A DNA stretch of 64,000 nt from positions 26,169,501 through 26,233,500 of the forward strand of contig NC_092523.1 of the NCBI RefSeq assembly GCF_037038585.1. Reading direction: 5' to 3'. Both the position numbers and the translations under genes were made by a program. This stretch comes from Patagioenas fasciata. Taxonomy: Eukaryota; Chordata; Aves; Columbiformes; Columbidae. Under the pieces are notes generated by a model. That model saw only the letters and a program-made list of their open reading frames with translations. It was not told where the DNA came from and searched no databases. This document shows positions 63,816 through 64,000 of this stretch, in pieces (the stretch's first letter is position 1; every line of letters starts with the position of its first letter).

Positions 63816-64000
63816 GTAAGTCTGCATCGTATCGCACATCTTTAGTGTGCAGATCATAAATAACCCTTTTGTCTCTGTTTTATTTTTCAACAATATTTAT
63901 TTTATTTCCCGTATTGGAGAGTAATCATTTCAGTAATGGACAGACAAGAGGCCGCCAACCTTTTTATCTCTGTGAGACCCAGCTACCAGCAGCTACTGTC

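Larger units (their letters stand above)
52741..64000. other. non-coding region upstream of BEND4
   Basis: Mostly AT-rich DNA with no recognised coding exon. In other vertebrates SHISA3 follows BEND4 on this side, but I see none of it here. The region holds a GT-rich simple repeat (54459-54583), a divergent CR1 (about 61040-61460), a T/C homopolymer (62960-62983) and several stretches that look like conserved enhancers (about 52741-53000, 55860-56160 and 59500-59760). Confidence 0.65.

Overview
This is vertebrate, almost certainly bird, nuclear DNA. Genes are split by long introns with canonical GT..AG junctions. There is one CpG-island promoter, and the interspersed repeats are CR1 retrotransposons, including a typical avian CR1 3' end. 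Codons read across the splice junctions identify two neighbouring genes of the conserved vertebrate block SLC30A9 - BEND4. The species cannot be fixed from sequence alone; a galliform such as chicken fits.

Layout. At the left, on the + strand, are the last three coding exons of SLC30A9 (4330-4459, 6864-6977, 8449-8493), which encodes the mitochondrial zinc transporter ZnT9; the rest of that gene lies left of the window. A retroviral-type solo LTR candidate (about 751-1307, minus orientation) sits in its upstream intron. From 8494 to about 18.9 kb is the SLC30A9 3' UTR followed by intergenic DNA. It includes a stretch near 15.4-16.1 kb that reads like decayed coding sequence of unknown origin.

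BEND4 (BEN-domain protein 4) lies on the minus strand and is complete for coding sequence. Exon 1 is 52227-51873, exon 2 is 43528-42962, exon 3 is 30190-30099, exon 4 is 26134-25894 and exon 5 is 22668-22451. The joined exons are 1473 bases, an intact frame of 490 residues. A long 3' UTR probably runs to a poly(A) signal near 18.94 kb. The two genes are convergent, tail to tail.

BEND4's first exon lies in a CpG island (about 51.39-52.74 kb). To its right, 52.7-64 kb appears to be non-coding upstream DNA, with AT-rich stretches that look like conserved regulatory elements and a divergent CR1 fragment near 61 kb. At the very right edge a TATA box is followed by a splice donor, a possible first exon of an unannotated transcript. 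I found no operon, CRISPR array, tRNA, rRNA or novel defence-type system. Most open frames in the introns look like chance.
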